64,000 nt of DNA, taken from assembly GCA_012861695.1 (NCBI GenBank), contig JAAOOA010000002.1:31020873-31084872 (forward strand), written 5' to 3'. The notes under the pieces are model-generated. The model was not told the DNA's origin. It made no database searches and was given only the letters and a program-made list of their open reading frames with translations. Positions 10,608 through 23,465 of the stretch are shown here, piece after piece (the first letter of the stretch is position 1; every line of letters begins with the position of its first letter). This DNA comes from Trematomus loennbergii (taxonomy: Eukaryota; Chordata; Actinopteri; Perciformes; Nototheniidae). The position numbers and the translations under genes were made by a program.

Positions 10608-12435
10608 GGTCTAACTGGAACAAAGAGCTTCTTACCTGTTGCTGCCTCCACGAGAATGTAGGTCATGCTCTAGGAACGTCTGGTTTTATAGGAACCGATT
10701 CATTCAGCCCGAAGGCTGTTTTTTATGGCATTTAGCCATGGGGAAGTTCACTTTGGAATAACAACAGCAAGCACATACATGTACATTAATTACATACTAT
10801 TAATTGAATGATGTTCCAACAGAATCAGAAATCCTTTATGTGTCGCACAACTGGGACATTTACGGGTGTTACAGCAGCAAAGGTGCAGTGCAAAAGGAAA
10901 AAGAGTAGAATTACACATCGAATAAAAAAGGCAAGCACATGTTATTGACATCTTTCCATATGAATCAAGAACATCTGTCCATATGAATCAAGAAAAATAT
11001 ACTTTTAAAGTGAAAAAGTTAAGGCTACTCCTCTGACTGTATGGGGTGAGTTACTGAAAACACAGTGAAAGGAGATAAACATTTGTTTTTAAAAGTACTA
11101 CATTAAGATTAAGATTATACGTTACGATATAGAAAATGATTTACATGTAATCTGGATGTACCAAAATACTACGTACAGTATACTCTTGCAGAGTAATCAA
11201 AATAATCAAATCAAATATTTGCACTCATTTCATTTCATTTCAAACCTTTATTTAACCAGATTGGTCCCATTGAGATCATAGATCTCTTTTTCAAGGGAGA
11301 CCTGCAGAAAGCACTATTGTTCTGGAAAGTGGAAAGCTGTCAAGATGAACTCAATCTAACTGGAACAAAGAGCTTCTGACCTGTTGCTTCCTGCACCAGA
11401 ATGTTATGCTATCGTAACCTCTGGTTTGATGGGAACCGATTCATCCAGCCCGAAGGCTGTTTTTCATGGCATTTAAATTACCATGGCAAAGTTCACTTTG
11501 GAATAACAACGGCAAGAATTTTTTTTTTTTACATTTGTCTTTTTTTTAATGAAGGATCATTATTGCCGCGATTGCTCTACTAATGTAATGATATTCCAAC
11601 AGAATCAGAAATCCTTTATTTGTCCCGCAACTGGGACATTTACGGGTGTTACAGCAGCAAAGGTGCAGTGCAAAAAGAAAAAGAGTAGAATTACACATAG
11701 AATAAAAAAGGCAAGCACATGTTATTGACATCTTTCCATATGAATCAAGAACATCTGTCCATATGAATCAAGAAAAATATACTTTTAAAGTGAAAAAGTT
11801 AAGGCTACACTGGGGTGAGTTACTGGAAACACAGTTAAAGAAGATAAACATTTGTTTTTAAAAGTACTACATTAAGATTAAGATTATACGTTACGATATA
11901 GAAAATTATTTACATGTAATCTGGATGTACCAAAATACTACGTACAGTATACTCTTGCAGAGTAATTTCAAACCTTTATTTAACCAGATTGGTCCCATTG
12001 AGATCATAGATCTCTTTTTCAAGGGAGACCTGCAGAAAGCACTATTGTTCTGGAAAGTGGAAAGCTGTCAAGATGAACTCAATCTAACTGGAACAAAGAG
12101 CTTCTTACCTGTTGCTTCCTGCACCAGAATGTAGGTTATGCTTTCGTAACCTCTGGTTTGATGGGAACCGATTCATCCAGCCCGAAGGCTGTTTTTCATG
12201 GCATTTAAATTACCATGACAAAGTTCACTTTGGAATAACAACGGCAAGACTTTTTTTTTTTTTACATTTTGTCTTTTTTTTAATGAAGGATCATTATTGC
12301 CGCGATTGCTCTACTAATTTAATGATGTTCCAACAGAATCAGAAATCCTTTATTTGTCCCGCAACTGGGACATTTACAGGTGTTACAGCCGCAAAGGTGC
12401 AGTGCAATAAGAAAAAGAGTAGACTTGTAGACTAG
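10608..12435. repeat. Tandem repeat of about 735 bp, 2.5 copies, carrying LINE 3' tails
   Basis: Repeats start at about 10,608, 11,353 and 12,082, each opening with CTAACTGGAACAAAGAGCTT. Each includes a minus-strand LINE-like 3' tail (near 10,820, 11,600 and 12,330; RNA-sense GGGACAAATAAAGGATTTCT). The first two also contain a second tail near 11,250 and 11,970 (RNA-sense ATCTGGTTAAATAAAGGTTT). No coding sequence is seen. Confidence 0.75.
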
Positions 12436-13828
12436 TAGAAAAGGCATCACATATTAATGTTAATCTTCCCATTTGAACAATATATATTTTTCTTTTAGAA
12501 AGAGAGCGGATTTATCACTGTTACTGATGTCAGCCCTCTGGTGTTTGGAGATATGTCTATAGCTGTCTGCAATTTAAATTCATTACAAAATATTAATTAT
12601 TCGGAGGCCCAAGTGAAGGTTACAAATGGGGGATTCAGCACCTTCAGATCTACAGGTTTAATGACAACTGTAGAGGCATCCGGGGAGAGGTAAGAAAGCT
12701 AATGCTATGCTAACTGAGTGCTAACAAAACGTTGGCGTATCATGCACAAGTAATCTCCCAGTATATGTAAATATACTGCAATATTTCCTGTTTTAAATTA
12801 TATTCTCAGACTCAGTGTAGTGGTTTGTGTTACTGTACAGTAGTTCCGCAGTAAACAGTCAGTAGACGCCTGACATCCAACACATTGTGCATAGATTGGT
12901 AATGTTTGTTACGTCTCCCTCGTTTCCCTGTTAGTTTAAAAGAATAAGATGTAATCCTGTGGTCCTTTTTTTTGTTTTGTTTGTTGGTCATTGGAGTGGC
13001 TGTTAAAGCCAGCGTCATAGCAGCAAAATAACAGAATTAAATCTGTGTAAAGGTAGGGTGTAGGGGGAGGTTTGGAATTGGGACTAACAATCAGAATCAG
13101 AAAAGGTTTATTGCCTTGGTGTACATGGTGCATACTTAAACACAGTTAAAGAAGATAAACCATTTTTTACGACATTAAGATTATACGTTACGATATAGAA
13201 CATTATTTACATGAAATCTGGATGTAACAAAGAACTACGTACAGTATACTTTTGCAGAGTAATCAAATTAATCAAATCAAATATTTGCACTATTGTTCTG
13301 GAAAGTGGAAAGCTGTCGAGATACTAAGAGAGGTAGCTTGTGTACAAATGTGCAAATCAAACAAACAAAAACACTAAATTATCTCCATAATTCTGGTTGC
13401 AATAAATCTATAACTATTGTTGATTAATGCGTTTATAACTTAAATGTATTAGTTGTTAAAGTAAAAAAACTGCTGGGTATACATCCTCGGATATATGTTG
13501 ATTTATATTTTTTATTAATAATCTGAACCTGCAATGTACGTCATGATGTCAAACAACTGTAATGGAGTTAATAAGAACAATATCTGCCATAGTGGTGTAC
13601 TAGTTTAATGTTGCATAAAATGGAAATACACAAGTAGCCTACAACAACCTCAAATAAGCTTAACCAAACTTGAGTAAATTATCATATTCTAATTGATATG
13701 AAATGAAAACCACATTTAGTAAAGCATTGATCTTTTTTATTGAAAGCACAAGGTAACATTCATGTTACACACTTCATCCACTGATATATGACTGAAGTTG
13801 CACTGACCAGACTTTATTAATGCTTTGA
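12436..13828. other. Intergenic DNA with no recognised gene
   Basis: It aligns in part with 45,300-45,540 and 49,904-51,985 of unit 3. The unit 3 version is interrupted by a foldback element and a TTAA-target element that are absent here. The empty sites are at about 12,679-12,690 and 13,146-13,149. Confidence 0.7.
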
Positions 13829-14205
13829 TTAACCCAAACGAAACCCAACAAAAACAGTTTTGTTATCTTCAGTTGCAAAGATATTGTTTCTGCCCGGCCC
13901 CACAGATTCACCCACACCTTGTCGTCTCCAGTCAGTTGGATCACGCTTCTCATGCTGGCCACCTGGCTGTACTTCTGAGGGAGAGTGGAGTGATACAGAG
14001 ACACAACTTTCTGACCATTTTTGTATAGCACACTGTCCACACCCAACCACAGACACATGCATACTGAAGTGATAGAAGCTGTCCCGTGGGCAAGTGAAGA
14101 TCCCAGTGTCGGCCCTGTATCCCCCTCCCTCATTGATCAGCACCGTGGCATCGCCAGACGGGTAGCTGTCATCCACTTTCAGCTTGGCAGTGAAGGCCAC
14201 AGTGC
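13829..14205 (-). pseudogene. C1q-domain protein, C-terminal exon, copy 1, frameshifted
   Basis: C1q-like proteins are secreted trimeric recognition molecules. The exon opens after the acceptor TATAG with TVAFTAKLKVDDSYPSGD, continues with VLINEGGGYRADTGIFTCPR and FYHFSMHVSVVG, and ends with GPGRNNIFATEDN then TVFVGFRLG and TAA at 13,829-13,831. These are standard strands of the C1q jelly-roll. Against the copy at 51,986-53,250 it lacks 15 bp (an in-frame GVLKF). It also has a 2-bp deletion in GQCAIYKNG and a 1-bp deletion in the WVNLWGPGRN stretch, so three frames are needed to read it. No signal-peptide exon was found; MITE-like DNA lies directly upstream. Confidence 0.85.
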
Positions 14206-14536
14206 CTATAGAGTGTGCAATGTAATGATAATAAGAACAAGGCATGCAATCAAAAGGAACAAAACCTTTAAAATTATGCCTGAAAGGGGCCCTATTCTGC
14301 AAATATTCAGGTTAATATTTATATTTTGAGTCTCTGTGACATGTCTCCGTGCTTTAATGTTCAAAAAGCTCATACTGCCTGTGCTGCAGCACCTCTTTTC
14401 ACCCTCTGTCTGAAACCAGAGCCCAGTCTGCTCTGATTGGTTAGCTGACTGGCTCTGTTGTGATTTGTCAACTGCTTAGAGATGTCCCGCCGCTTAGCCT
14501 ATCACGTACAATGTGATAGAACACTAGCGAAATATT

Positions 14537-17200
14537 CAACACACTCTCACTCCCTAAGCGTCCAGGAGCGACGCTTGGTCAGGGTCCCGTGGCGTCCAGT
14601 TGTGACGCGCCGAGGCTCCTTCAGCTTCATAAACGGACGCAAAGAGCTTTCAACTGATTGCAATGTATTCCCATCGGCGGCGGTATTTGACGCTAAGGGA
14701 AGCACGCATTCGTTTGTGTCGGAGGCTGTTAAAGGCAATGTGAGCGTCCATTCCCATTGGATAACGGAGAATTGTACACCTGGAAGTAAGTATTCCCCTT
14801 ACTGTCGATTGATTTGACAGTGATATCTCCACTACTCTTCAACTCAAAAACACCAGATTACTGTATCCTTGTTAATTAAACGACAGTTTTAGTGTGTGTA
14901 CAATGCTTTTGTCACGTTTTCCCCTTCAATTCTGAGAAACAAGTCGTTTTCTATGAGTTTTGGATGGCCGAAGACATTACATTACCCACAATCCTCTGTA
15001 GCAACCATAGACTGTATAAAAAAATTAAATAATACATTATTCCGAGTGTGCTTGCTTTTCTCTTCAAAAAACACCAGATTATCCTTGTTAATTAAACGAC
15101 ATTGATAGGTTTTAGTGTGTGTACAATGCTTTTGTCACGTTTTCTCCTTCAATTCTGAGAAACAAGTAGTTTTCTATGAGTGTTGGATGGCCGAAGACAT
15201 GACATTACCCACAATCCTCTGTAGCAACCATAGACTGTATAAAACAATTAAATAATACATTATTCCGAGTGTGCTTGCTTTTCTCTTTGAAAGTCATCAC
15301 ATAACGGCATTGTAATACACGTTTCGGCTGCATTAAATATGAAATATCTGCCGTAGTTAACTCTATGTATAGAGCCCTGATGACAAGACTTCTAGACAAA
15401 CAGGAACTGCCGCCAAAACTGAAAACTTGACGTGGATCTTAAATATATAAGCAATTAAACAACATCTTACATTTCTTTTCACACAATACGCCTCCTTGCA
15501 GTATCAACACTAATTCGGCTGACTTTTATATTTGATCCAATTGGTAGATAGGCTGTATTTACGCCATAATGGTGCACAGCTGATAGAAATGGACACCTAC
15601 TGGTTAAAGCACGTTATTGCATTTTATAATTTTATTATTAGATATTAATGATCCCTATAAAGTATTTTTTACTCGTCGTTATTCTCTACTAATAGTTAAT
15701 TAAAGACTGTATATAATGACTATTTTGCACATCCCATTCAAGATTTCAAGATTTTCTAAGGTTTATTGACATTAAAGACTGTATATAATGACTATTTCGC
15801 ACATCCCTTTCAAGATTTCAAGATTTTCTAAGGTTTATTGACATATATTATACACAACTACGGTGTAGTTATGCAATGAATGAAAAACTTGGGTCGCAGG
15901 TTCCTCAACAGTGCATTACAAGACATCTATCGATATGTGTGTACCTCCACCATTACATTGTCATATTCTGCACATTTCTTATACTATCTACATACATCTT
16001 ATAAGAGTATAATACATATGTATAATATCAGTTAAAATAAGTGCTTAAACATAGTTAACATTGCAGGAAAGCAATATATTAGACGTTAAGTACTTTGTCA
16101 GGCTTAATATTTATCTGTAGATACAAATTTCACTGTGTGTGCTGTGTGCTCTGCATGTGTGACCATCAAAGAGGATTTCATCCCTCCATATTCATCTTCT
16201 ATACCCCCAAAGCTTTTTTCTTATTCAAAAGAAGACCTTAACCTAAAGTATTCTTTAATGTTTAAATAAAGCCTTATTAGTTTGTCTGTTTTGCACATCC
16301 TCCTATTAATATCTAATAATACAATTATAAAATGCAATAACGTGCTTTAACCAGTAGGTGTCCCTTTCTATCAGCTGTGCACCGTTATGGCGTAAATACA
16401 GCCTATCTACCAATTGGATCAAATATAAAAGTCAGCCGAATTAGTGTTGATACTGCAAGGAGACGTATTGTGTGAAAATAAATGTAAGATGTTGTTTAAT
16501 TGCTTATATATTTAAGATCCACGTCAAGTTTTCAGTTTTGGCGGCAGTTCCTGTTTGTCTAGAAGTCTTGTCATCAGGGCTCTATACATAGAGTTAACTA
16601 CGGCAGATACTATATGTCATATTTAATGCAGCCGAAACATGTATTACAATGCCGTTATGTGATGACTTTCAAAGAGAAAAGCAAGCACACTCGGAATAAT
16701 GTATTATTTAATTGTTTTATACAGTCTATGGTTGCTACAGAGGATTGTGGGTAATGTAATGTCTTCGGCCATCCAAAACTCATAGAAAACTACTTGTTTC
16801 TCAGAATTGAAGGGGAAAACGTGACAAAAGCATTGTACACACACTAAAACCGTCGTGTTTAATTAACAAGTATACAGTAATCTGGTGTTTTTGAGTTGAT
16901 GAGTAGTGGAGATATCACTGTCAAATCAATCGACAGTAAGGGGAATACTTACTTCCGGGTGTACAATTCTCCGTTATCCAATGGGAATGGACGCTCACAT
17001 TGCCTTTAACAGCCTCCGACACAAACGAATGCCGTGCTTCCCTAAGCGTCAAATACCGCCGCCGATGGGAATACATTGCAATCAGTTGAAAGCTCTTTGC
17101 GTCCGTTTATGAAGCTGAAGGAGCCTCGGCGCTCACAACTGGACGCCACGGGACCCTGACCAAGCGTCGCTCCTGGACGCTTAGGGAGTGAGAGTGTTTG
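14537..17200. mobile_element. Foldback element 1 (long inverted repeats, shared core, private ends)
   Basis: Arms at about 14,537-15,660 and 16,290-17,200 are near-perfect inverted repeats. The ends read CAACACACTCTCACTCCC on the left and CAAACACTCTCACTCCC read inward on the right, flanked by AAATATT at 14,530-14,536 and 17,201-17,207. Unit 3 has the empty site at about 53,580. The left arm alone has a tandem duplication of about 200 bp (about 14,855-15,060 and 15,065-15,260). Another pair of about 70 bp lies at 15,703-15,843. The inner arm at 15,262-15,640 is shared with foldback elements 2 and 3. I recognise no transposase. ORFs here are mirror images in the two arms. Confidence 0.85.
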
Positions 17201-18337
17201 AAATATTAGCACGGGTGTTGCATAGTGATGTCACTAGTCCAATGGAGGCGTTTCATGCAGGGTGGGGGAGTGTTTGGGAGAGAAACTCCATCTGGAGGGA
17301 ACACAGGGATTTAAGCCTTTGCTAAAGCACCCAGGAGGGGGCGCCCCTGCCTTTCTATCGACCTGCTTCCCATCAGAAAGTGTGTTTGACTCTCTGATCT
17401 AACCCTTTTACCATGTTCACATTTTTCACCTTTTGGTTCAGTTTGGGTCAAAATGGGCCACGACATTATTTGGGTCTAGTTAAAAATACAGAAATAGAAA
17501 AATATCTCTAAAATTCCCAACAATATAGGAAACATTATTGTTTGGAAATACTCTCTGTTCGATCACATTTAACAATGCAATTATTTGTGTGATAAAGTGT
17601 TATTTATAGACTTGGGTTGCATATTCACGCTTATTTAGCAAAATACAAATTAAACATTTTTTTTATTGATGTTTATTTTTAACTGTTTGTGATTTGATTT
17701 TTAAATGTATTTTATTATAATCAAAGAAAATATAAATATTCGATTCATTATTGTGTGGAGGCATTTAAACATGTGCCTCTCCTTCGCTCTGCCACCTCTC
17801 CATTAGTGCTTGTCCTGTTTGTGCACGTGTGTGTGTATTTCGGGTAATTGTAGAATAACACCAGAGTAAAAACTGTACTTCTCCTCTGGGATTAATAAAG
17901 TTTCTCTTAAACAGAAAATAAGTTTCAGGTTGTAAAAAAATACCATTTTACTATTTCCCTTTCAGTGGACATTTTAAACTGGTAACAATATTAATAATAA
18001 TAATAATAATTATGTTTACATGATGTGGTTGTTTTACCTGATGGACTTATGGTGGGTTCTGTACAATCCATGACCAAAACTGCTGCTGATGATTGGGTGA
18101 GTTTTGACTGTACAAATAATAAAGGTAAAACCACAATATCAGTAATTTTATTTTCTGCAAGCTGACACTTTGTAGACTTGTGAAATAAAATTGAATTACA
18201 AGATTATAGGCATGTGAGTAAAAGGCATATTAGTTTACTGGCTTGGGGAGTAACAAATTACATGTAACTGCAAATTAGGGGGGAAAAAAAACAACCCATT
18301 TAAGAAAAAATGCGTTTAGTTCCGTTAGTACCCCTTA
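17201..18337. other. Intergenic DNA, MITE-like, no gene
   Basis: The sequence up to about 17,550 continues a repeat that also flanks the empty site in unit 3 (53,585-53,940). A LINE-type 3' tail (TCTGGGATTAATAAAGTTTC) is present near 17,887, and a (TAA)n run near 17,990. No coding sequence is recognised. Confidence 0.6.
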
Positions 18338-19891
18338 TGTCGCGTTCACACCAAAAGAGCACTTAATCTCGCACATTTTTACCCCCATTTTTAGTGCCTG
18401 CTGAGAGATGGTACTTTCCTGGGGGAAAAAAGTGCCCAGTTCTAATTGGCTGGGCGAATTGTAAACCACGCCCCGTACAACTCTGAAATGTTTTGTAGAG
18501 CCACCATTTTATTATTTATTATTTATTATTTCGGCAAATTCAGATGATAAATACAACTTTGAAGCTTGTAACGGCATAATTACAAGCGGAGAACGGAGTA
18601 ACTTTACGCATGCAGGCATAACAACAGCCGGTGTTTCTCGTGAGTGTTTTCCCCGGGAAACAAACACAATACACACAAACGCAAAAATACACAAACACAC
18701 ACACCTGGACCTTCATCAATCATAGAAACCAGATGAACCCAAAAGCAGCAGCTCTGCGGGCGCAGAGACTGTCAAAATCGCCGCCGCCACCGCCGTCGTT
18801 GAACTGAAACAGGCTGGTTCCGACTGCATGGAGGTTTGTTGTCGGGACATTGAGGCGGGTAAAGCTGTACAACTAAACTGTCGAAAAAAAGGAGACCGCT
18901 AGATTATTTGGGCAAAGAAAAGGTACTTCAACGCAGAATGGAACAAAAACAGAGAGTGGTTAATTCTTTGCAAAACCACTAAACGGGACTTCTGTGAAAT
19001 ATGCAGATTTGCTGCTGTCAAACGGCTTGTAACTTTCTCAAAATGTAGAGATGATAGCTTTATTAATACCGGAGTTAATAACTGGAAAAAGTAAATGTAT
19101 GCATTTTATTATAAAGTTGTGTATATTTACAGACTGTTGCAAAAAGCTTATAAACATCAGGTTTAAAACTAAAAGAGCTTCACAAAAAAGTAACACAATT
19201 AAAGATGTTTGGAGTTTTATTTGAGTTATTAATTTACATTTTTTGTCAAAGAGATGCTGATTTGAAACCGTTGTTACATACAGTTACGGCATTTCCTGTT
19301 TCTGCCGAGAGAGGGGAGTTTGTCCCAAAGCTTGCCGCTGTATTTACTCCCTCCATCTGACAGGAGGGAGCCTCATGTGTCACTCCACGGAGTTCACTCT
19401 GTCACGGAGGGGGAGTGTGTAGGGGTAGGGTGTAGGCGGGCGTGGTTCGGGATTGGGCCATACACACGCACTTTTTTGGCCCCCCACTTCTAAAATGAAT
19501 CCGGCGCGCCTGATCCTGGCATTAGCATTATTAGCATTAGCATTCGCCCAGTGCACAAACGCAGAGAGACTAACTTATGGCAACACAAAAGGAGGTGTCG
19601 GCGTTCTGGCGATTTACTCGGAAGGCTTCAGTAGAAGCCAGTCCCCAACTCCGGGGAATTCCGGCCGGGGAATCCGGGTGGCAGTATATGCCGTGAAGTT
19701 GTTTGCGGCCTGCCAGTAAACCCAAAGCAGAAGAAGACGAAGTGACGTCAGCGGCTCATTTGCGTAATCTTCCCTCAGGGAAAAGTACTCCGGTGTGAAC
19801 GCGATCTGTACTAAATGCCCTGGGGTAATAAGTGCCGGGGCACTGAGTGCCGGCACTAAATACGGCAAAGTACTTGGTGTGAACGCGCCTA
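18338..19891. mobile_element. TIR DNA transposon, non-coding, about 1.55 kb
   Basis: The left end GTCGCGTTCACACCAA is mirrored on the right by TTGGTGTGAACGCGCC. Flanking TAT on both sides is a possible 3-bp duplication. It is absent from unit 3 near 54,090-54,150. The interior has a short ORF with a leucine-rich start (19,453-19,719) that I do not consider a gene. Confidence 0.65.
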
Positions 19892-20376
19892 TTGCTTTTT
19901 TGTCGGGGGAACCATGGATGTAGGGAACCCATGCGCAGCTTACTTCCGGGTTTTAGGACGTTTAGTTTCACCGCTCTACTTCAAGTGTTAATCTGTACGC
20001 CTACTACCTAAATCTGCTTTATGGTTGTCAAGTTCTGATTGGGTTTGGTTGATTGACTCCTGCCTAAACTTGAAAAAAGGCCTGGTTCACTCCAAAGGAC
20101 ACACGGGACAACTCAGTCTTGAGTCTTTCCTTTTTATTTGAGATACTGAAGAGTTCTTTTAGCTCCATGCAGCTTCATTTAGCTTCCATGTTGCTCATTC
20201 AGACGTTTTAGGTTGAAAACCAGCAGTGTCTCTGGTGAATCCTTTCCAGTCAATCCTCTCCTTTCTGCCACTCACAGTGAAGTGTTTCTCCTTTTGTCCT
20301 CTGCTGAGAGTGTGCTGTGCATCTCCAGGTGCTTTGCGTCAGGCTCATTATATACGTGACTTTTTGCTCTTCTTTT
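19892..20376. other. Spacer between two TIR elements, no gene seen
   Basis: This AT-moderate sequence corresponds in part to about 54,155-54,240 of unit 3. No coding potential or motif was recognised. Confidence 0.6.
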
Positions 20377-21489
20377 ACCCCATTCACACCAACGGTGTTT
20401 CGGGGCCGGTTCGGTGCTGGTGCTTGAAAAGCACCGGGTTTTCCTGTTCACACCGCAGCGGAGCAGCCTCTAAGCTCCGGAATCCGGTTCGTTTCGAGCA
20501 CCAAAAAGTTGTCCGTGTAGAAGCAAGAACCGCTTACGTCGGAGGGGGGCGAGATTAACCTGAGATAACAGTTAAGGCGAGTACGGCAAATAAAAGTTGT
20601 AACCAGCAGTAGTGCTGAGCAAAGTGACTAGAACGCAACCACACACTTGTAAAAAAAAAACACGCTTTATAAAGTCAGGCAACACTAACCAGGCTTCGTG
20701 TGATTCTGTTTATTTGTACCTTACTTTGACCATCCGTTCGCTGTTATTGATCATTGTGGAGAGCAGGCAGACGTTTTGTTTGTTATTATAGCAGCTATCG
20801 GATGGAATCAATACATGGGCTGCACAGGTTGTCATGTCCGACTATCACAAGTAGAATCATAATGAAAAATACGCCGGTAAAAAGTGCCTGTATAAAACGG
20901 CTTAGCAAGTAGTCAGTTTAGCTTCGGTTGCTATGCTAACATCACCCATGTTATACCAGAGAAACTTTCATAACAGCGTTGTGATGCCAAACAGCGTCAA
21001 TTCAGACTGACACACATTCACTTAAGGGGAACTGGGGATATGTATCAGCTGCTTGTGTGACAGTCAGACAGTGAATACTTTAGAGCCGTGTGAGCTAACC
21101 CGGAGCTAACGGGAGAATAAACTCCCGTTGAAGAGCAGCCAGCACTGCAGCGGTCGGTAAATGCCGCTGAAACACATTAATAAACAATGAACCACGGCAC
21201 TCTGGAGAAAAGTATAAGGTTGGAGAAGTCGTTATTTAATTTAATCTGGCTTCGTATGATTAAAAGAAACACGATCATCGACCCGACGCAGTCGCCGGCC
21301 CGTTCTTGTTGTGAGGTCAGGTGAGCTCCGTTGGGGAGAAACTCAGCGACGTAAACTGTGACGTCATGACGCAGCAGCGGCAGCACCAGTCGGGCTCTGA
21401 GCGGTGTGAAAAGACCGAAGAACCGGTTCTGAACCAGAAAAGCTCTAGCACGGAGCTAGAAGGGGAAAAGCCTTGGTGTGAAAGGGGTA
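20377..21489. mobile_element. TIR DNA transposon, non-coding, about 1.1 kb
   Basis: The left end ACCCCATTCACACCAACGG is mirrored on the right by CCTTGGTGTGAAAGGGGT. Subterminal GGTTCGGTGCTGGTGC (near 20,408) and GCAGCACCAGTCGGGC (near 21,381) also mirror each other roughly. It is private to unit 1. No transposase is seen. Confidence 0.65.
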
Positions 21490-22883
21490 TTTGAGCCACA
21501 TCTGTAGTGGAACCACAGATTTTAGGCTCCCTGTCACCACCTGCTGGACTGGAGCCAGATTTAGAATTTGCCCTTCACTGTTTTTATCTGATATCATTAT
21601 CCTTATTTTAATTGACTTTCGTCTCGACAATGGTTTTCATAGTGTGTGTGAGCTTAACTGTATTAAACTAAAACGGTAAACTTAGAACAATTACTTATTT
21701 ATTGTTTAAATAAAGGTGAATGTATTCTTGAATTAATATCACGTTATAAGCATAATATGTTACATAGTTTATCTGTTAATTATGGCTGTCTTTTCACACT
21801 TATATGGTCTTGACGTCCTCTACAGTGGACATACTGTAACATTTAAAATTACATTTAAAAAGTCTAAATTGCAAGATGTTTTTTTTAACCCTAAATAGGT
21901 AGGAAATAAAATAAAAAACAATTGGAAGACACTAGTACTTCACATAATAAAATACACAACAGCTGTAGCCTGAGATATGCTGTCGGTGCGTAGGTGCGTG
22001 TGTGTGCATGTGACAGGTCTCAGTTGGTTGGTTTCCCCTGCTTACTGTTAGTAAATAAAACGTTTGGCCCGTAATTACGTTTTCCCCTTTGTAGCGACCA
22101 GAGAGAGGTGAGGGAAATATATCCAGTCTCTGATAGTATTACGTTATGAGTGCTCTGATACTCGTTTGATTCTGAAATCATATATATATATCCAAATCTG
22201 CAGCCTGTTGTTGTCCCATTATACCACATTGTGAATGAATTGAAAGTAAATATATATTTACATTACATTTTAATTTTGGTGAACATAGTTATGCCCATCA
22301 GACTGACTGTTGCTTTGCCTCCTTTCATCTTTAATGGACGTCGCTTTAAAATGACCGCTCAAAGGACAAGATTTCTAATTTATTTAAACGCCTGTTATTT
22401 CCACTCCTCTCTCCTCGATTTCCCTCCTCGACTCCACCGATCGCATCTCCTGTGGGCGGGACTAAGACGCGAGGCGAGGAGTCGAGGAGGGGGAAAATGA
22501 GAAATGAGAAAGGGATATTGACTGTATGGTGTAGTGTAAAATTACTTGGACTGTGTTTTGAAAAGTGTGGTTTGCATCAAAGAGGAGGTAGAAAGAATGA
22601 AGTCCCACTCTGTCAGAATAAAAGTGCATCAAACATCAGCGAAATCAAAGTGAACTCGACAAATAGAACTCACAGTAGATCTACATACAGCTCTGGAGAC
22701 CACTGCAGCAGCATTTTCAGTTTCTCTGGTTTTACTATGTACTGTATAGGTATGTGTTTGAGTAAAATGATTTTAAAGACAAGCAGAAGTTAAATAGCTT
22801 TTTTATTAATTGCTAATAGAGAAAAAGAAAGAGGAACCTTCACTAACGTTAAACACACAGTAGCTGCATTCAATATCCATTAA
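21490..22883. other. Unit-conserved intergenic DNA, no gene recognised
   Basis: It aligns with about 36,240-36,860 of unit 2 and 54,240-55,070 plus 57,636-58,135 of unit 3. A GTCGAGGAG motif near 22,470-22,490 is expanded in unit 2. Confidence 0.65.
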
Positions 22884-23172
22884 CCTGTTAAACCCTGAGC
22901 CTGTTTTCAGGCCTCAGGCTCGAAAATGACATGCCCAGAACAAATGACTATATCTTAACTTCTAAAAGTAAATTAATAAACTTTTTTCTCAAAGCAATTA
23001 TACACTTGTGAGTTGGCTGTGGAAGTGTCAGAATGAATATAGATGTTTTTATTTTAAAGTACATTCAGATTGAACATAGTGAAAACATTTAAATTATAGT
23101 TTCCGTCTAAAAATAAAACATTACTTATAGCTGAGTTTCTTCCCGCCGGCGGGGGCAATCGGGCTTAAGTGG
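22884..23172. mobile_element. TTAA-target MITE, unit 1 copy
   Basis: The element begins CCTGTTAAACCCTGAGCC and is flanked by TTAA at 22,880-22,883 and 23,173-23,176. The TTAA duplication suggests a piggyBac- or Kolobok-like family. Copies at the same relative site lie at 40,599-40,887 and, in a longer form, at 58,139-59,304. A 20-base palindromic stretch (near 22,902-22,922, GCCTGTTTTCAGGCCTCAGG) follows the left end. Confidence 0.75.
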
Positions 23173-23465
23173 TTAAGAAGGTCTGAGACAACAAAATACA
23201 CAGAAAGAAAAAAGAAAACATTCACCCTATTTTGTTATCAATTTGCCTGTAATCGATAAATAGGGGCCAGAGCAACACCTTACTAAATGAAGTTAACTTG
23301 TTAACCTAGGTTCAGGAGCATGCCAACCCCGTCACTAATCACGGCCATCTCTAATTATTCCCGGCCAAACATCCGGCCATAGCTTGTCTCCATCCTCTCA
23401 ACCCACCCTCCCCCTACCATCTACCCATACGGTTCCCCTTCTACCTCCTACTGAGCGATACACCT

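Noticed and set aside
14482..14832. Overlapping ORFs on both strands, repeated near 16,906-17,112
   Set aside because: They are mirror copies in the arms of foldback element 1. I found no protein family.
19453..19719. Small ORF with a signal-peptide-like start (MNPARLILALALLALAFAQ)
   Set aside because: It lies inside a TIR transposon, in a TTAGCATTA-type repeat that gives a hydrophobic run by chance. No homologue or conserved cysteine pattern is recognisable.
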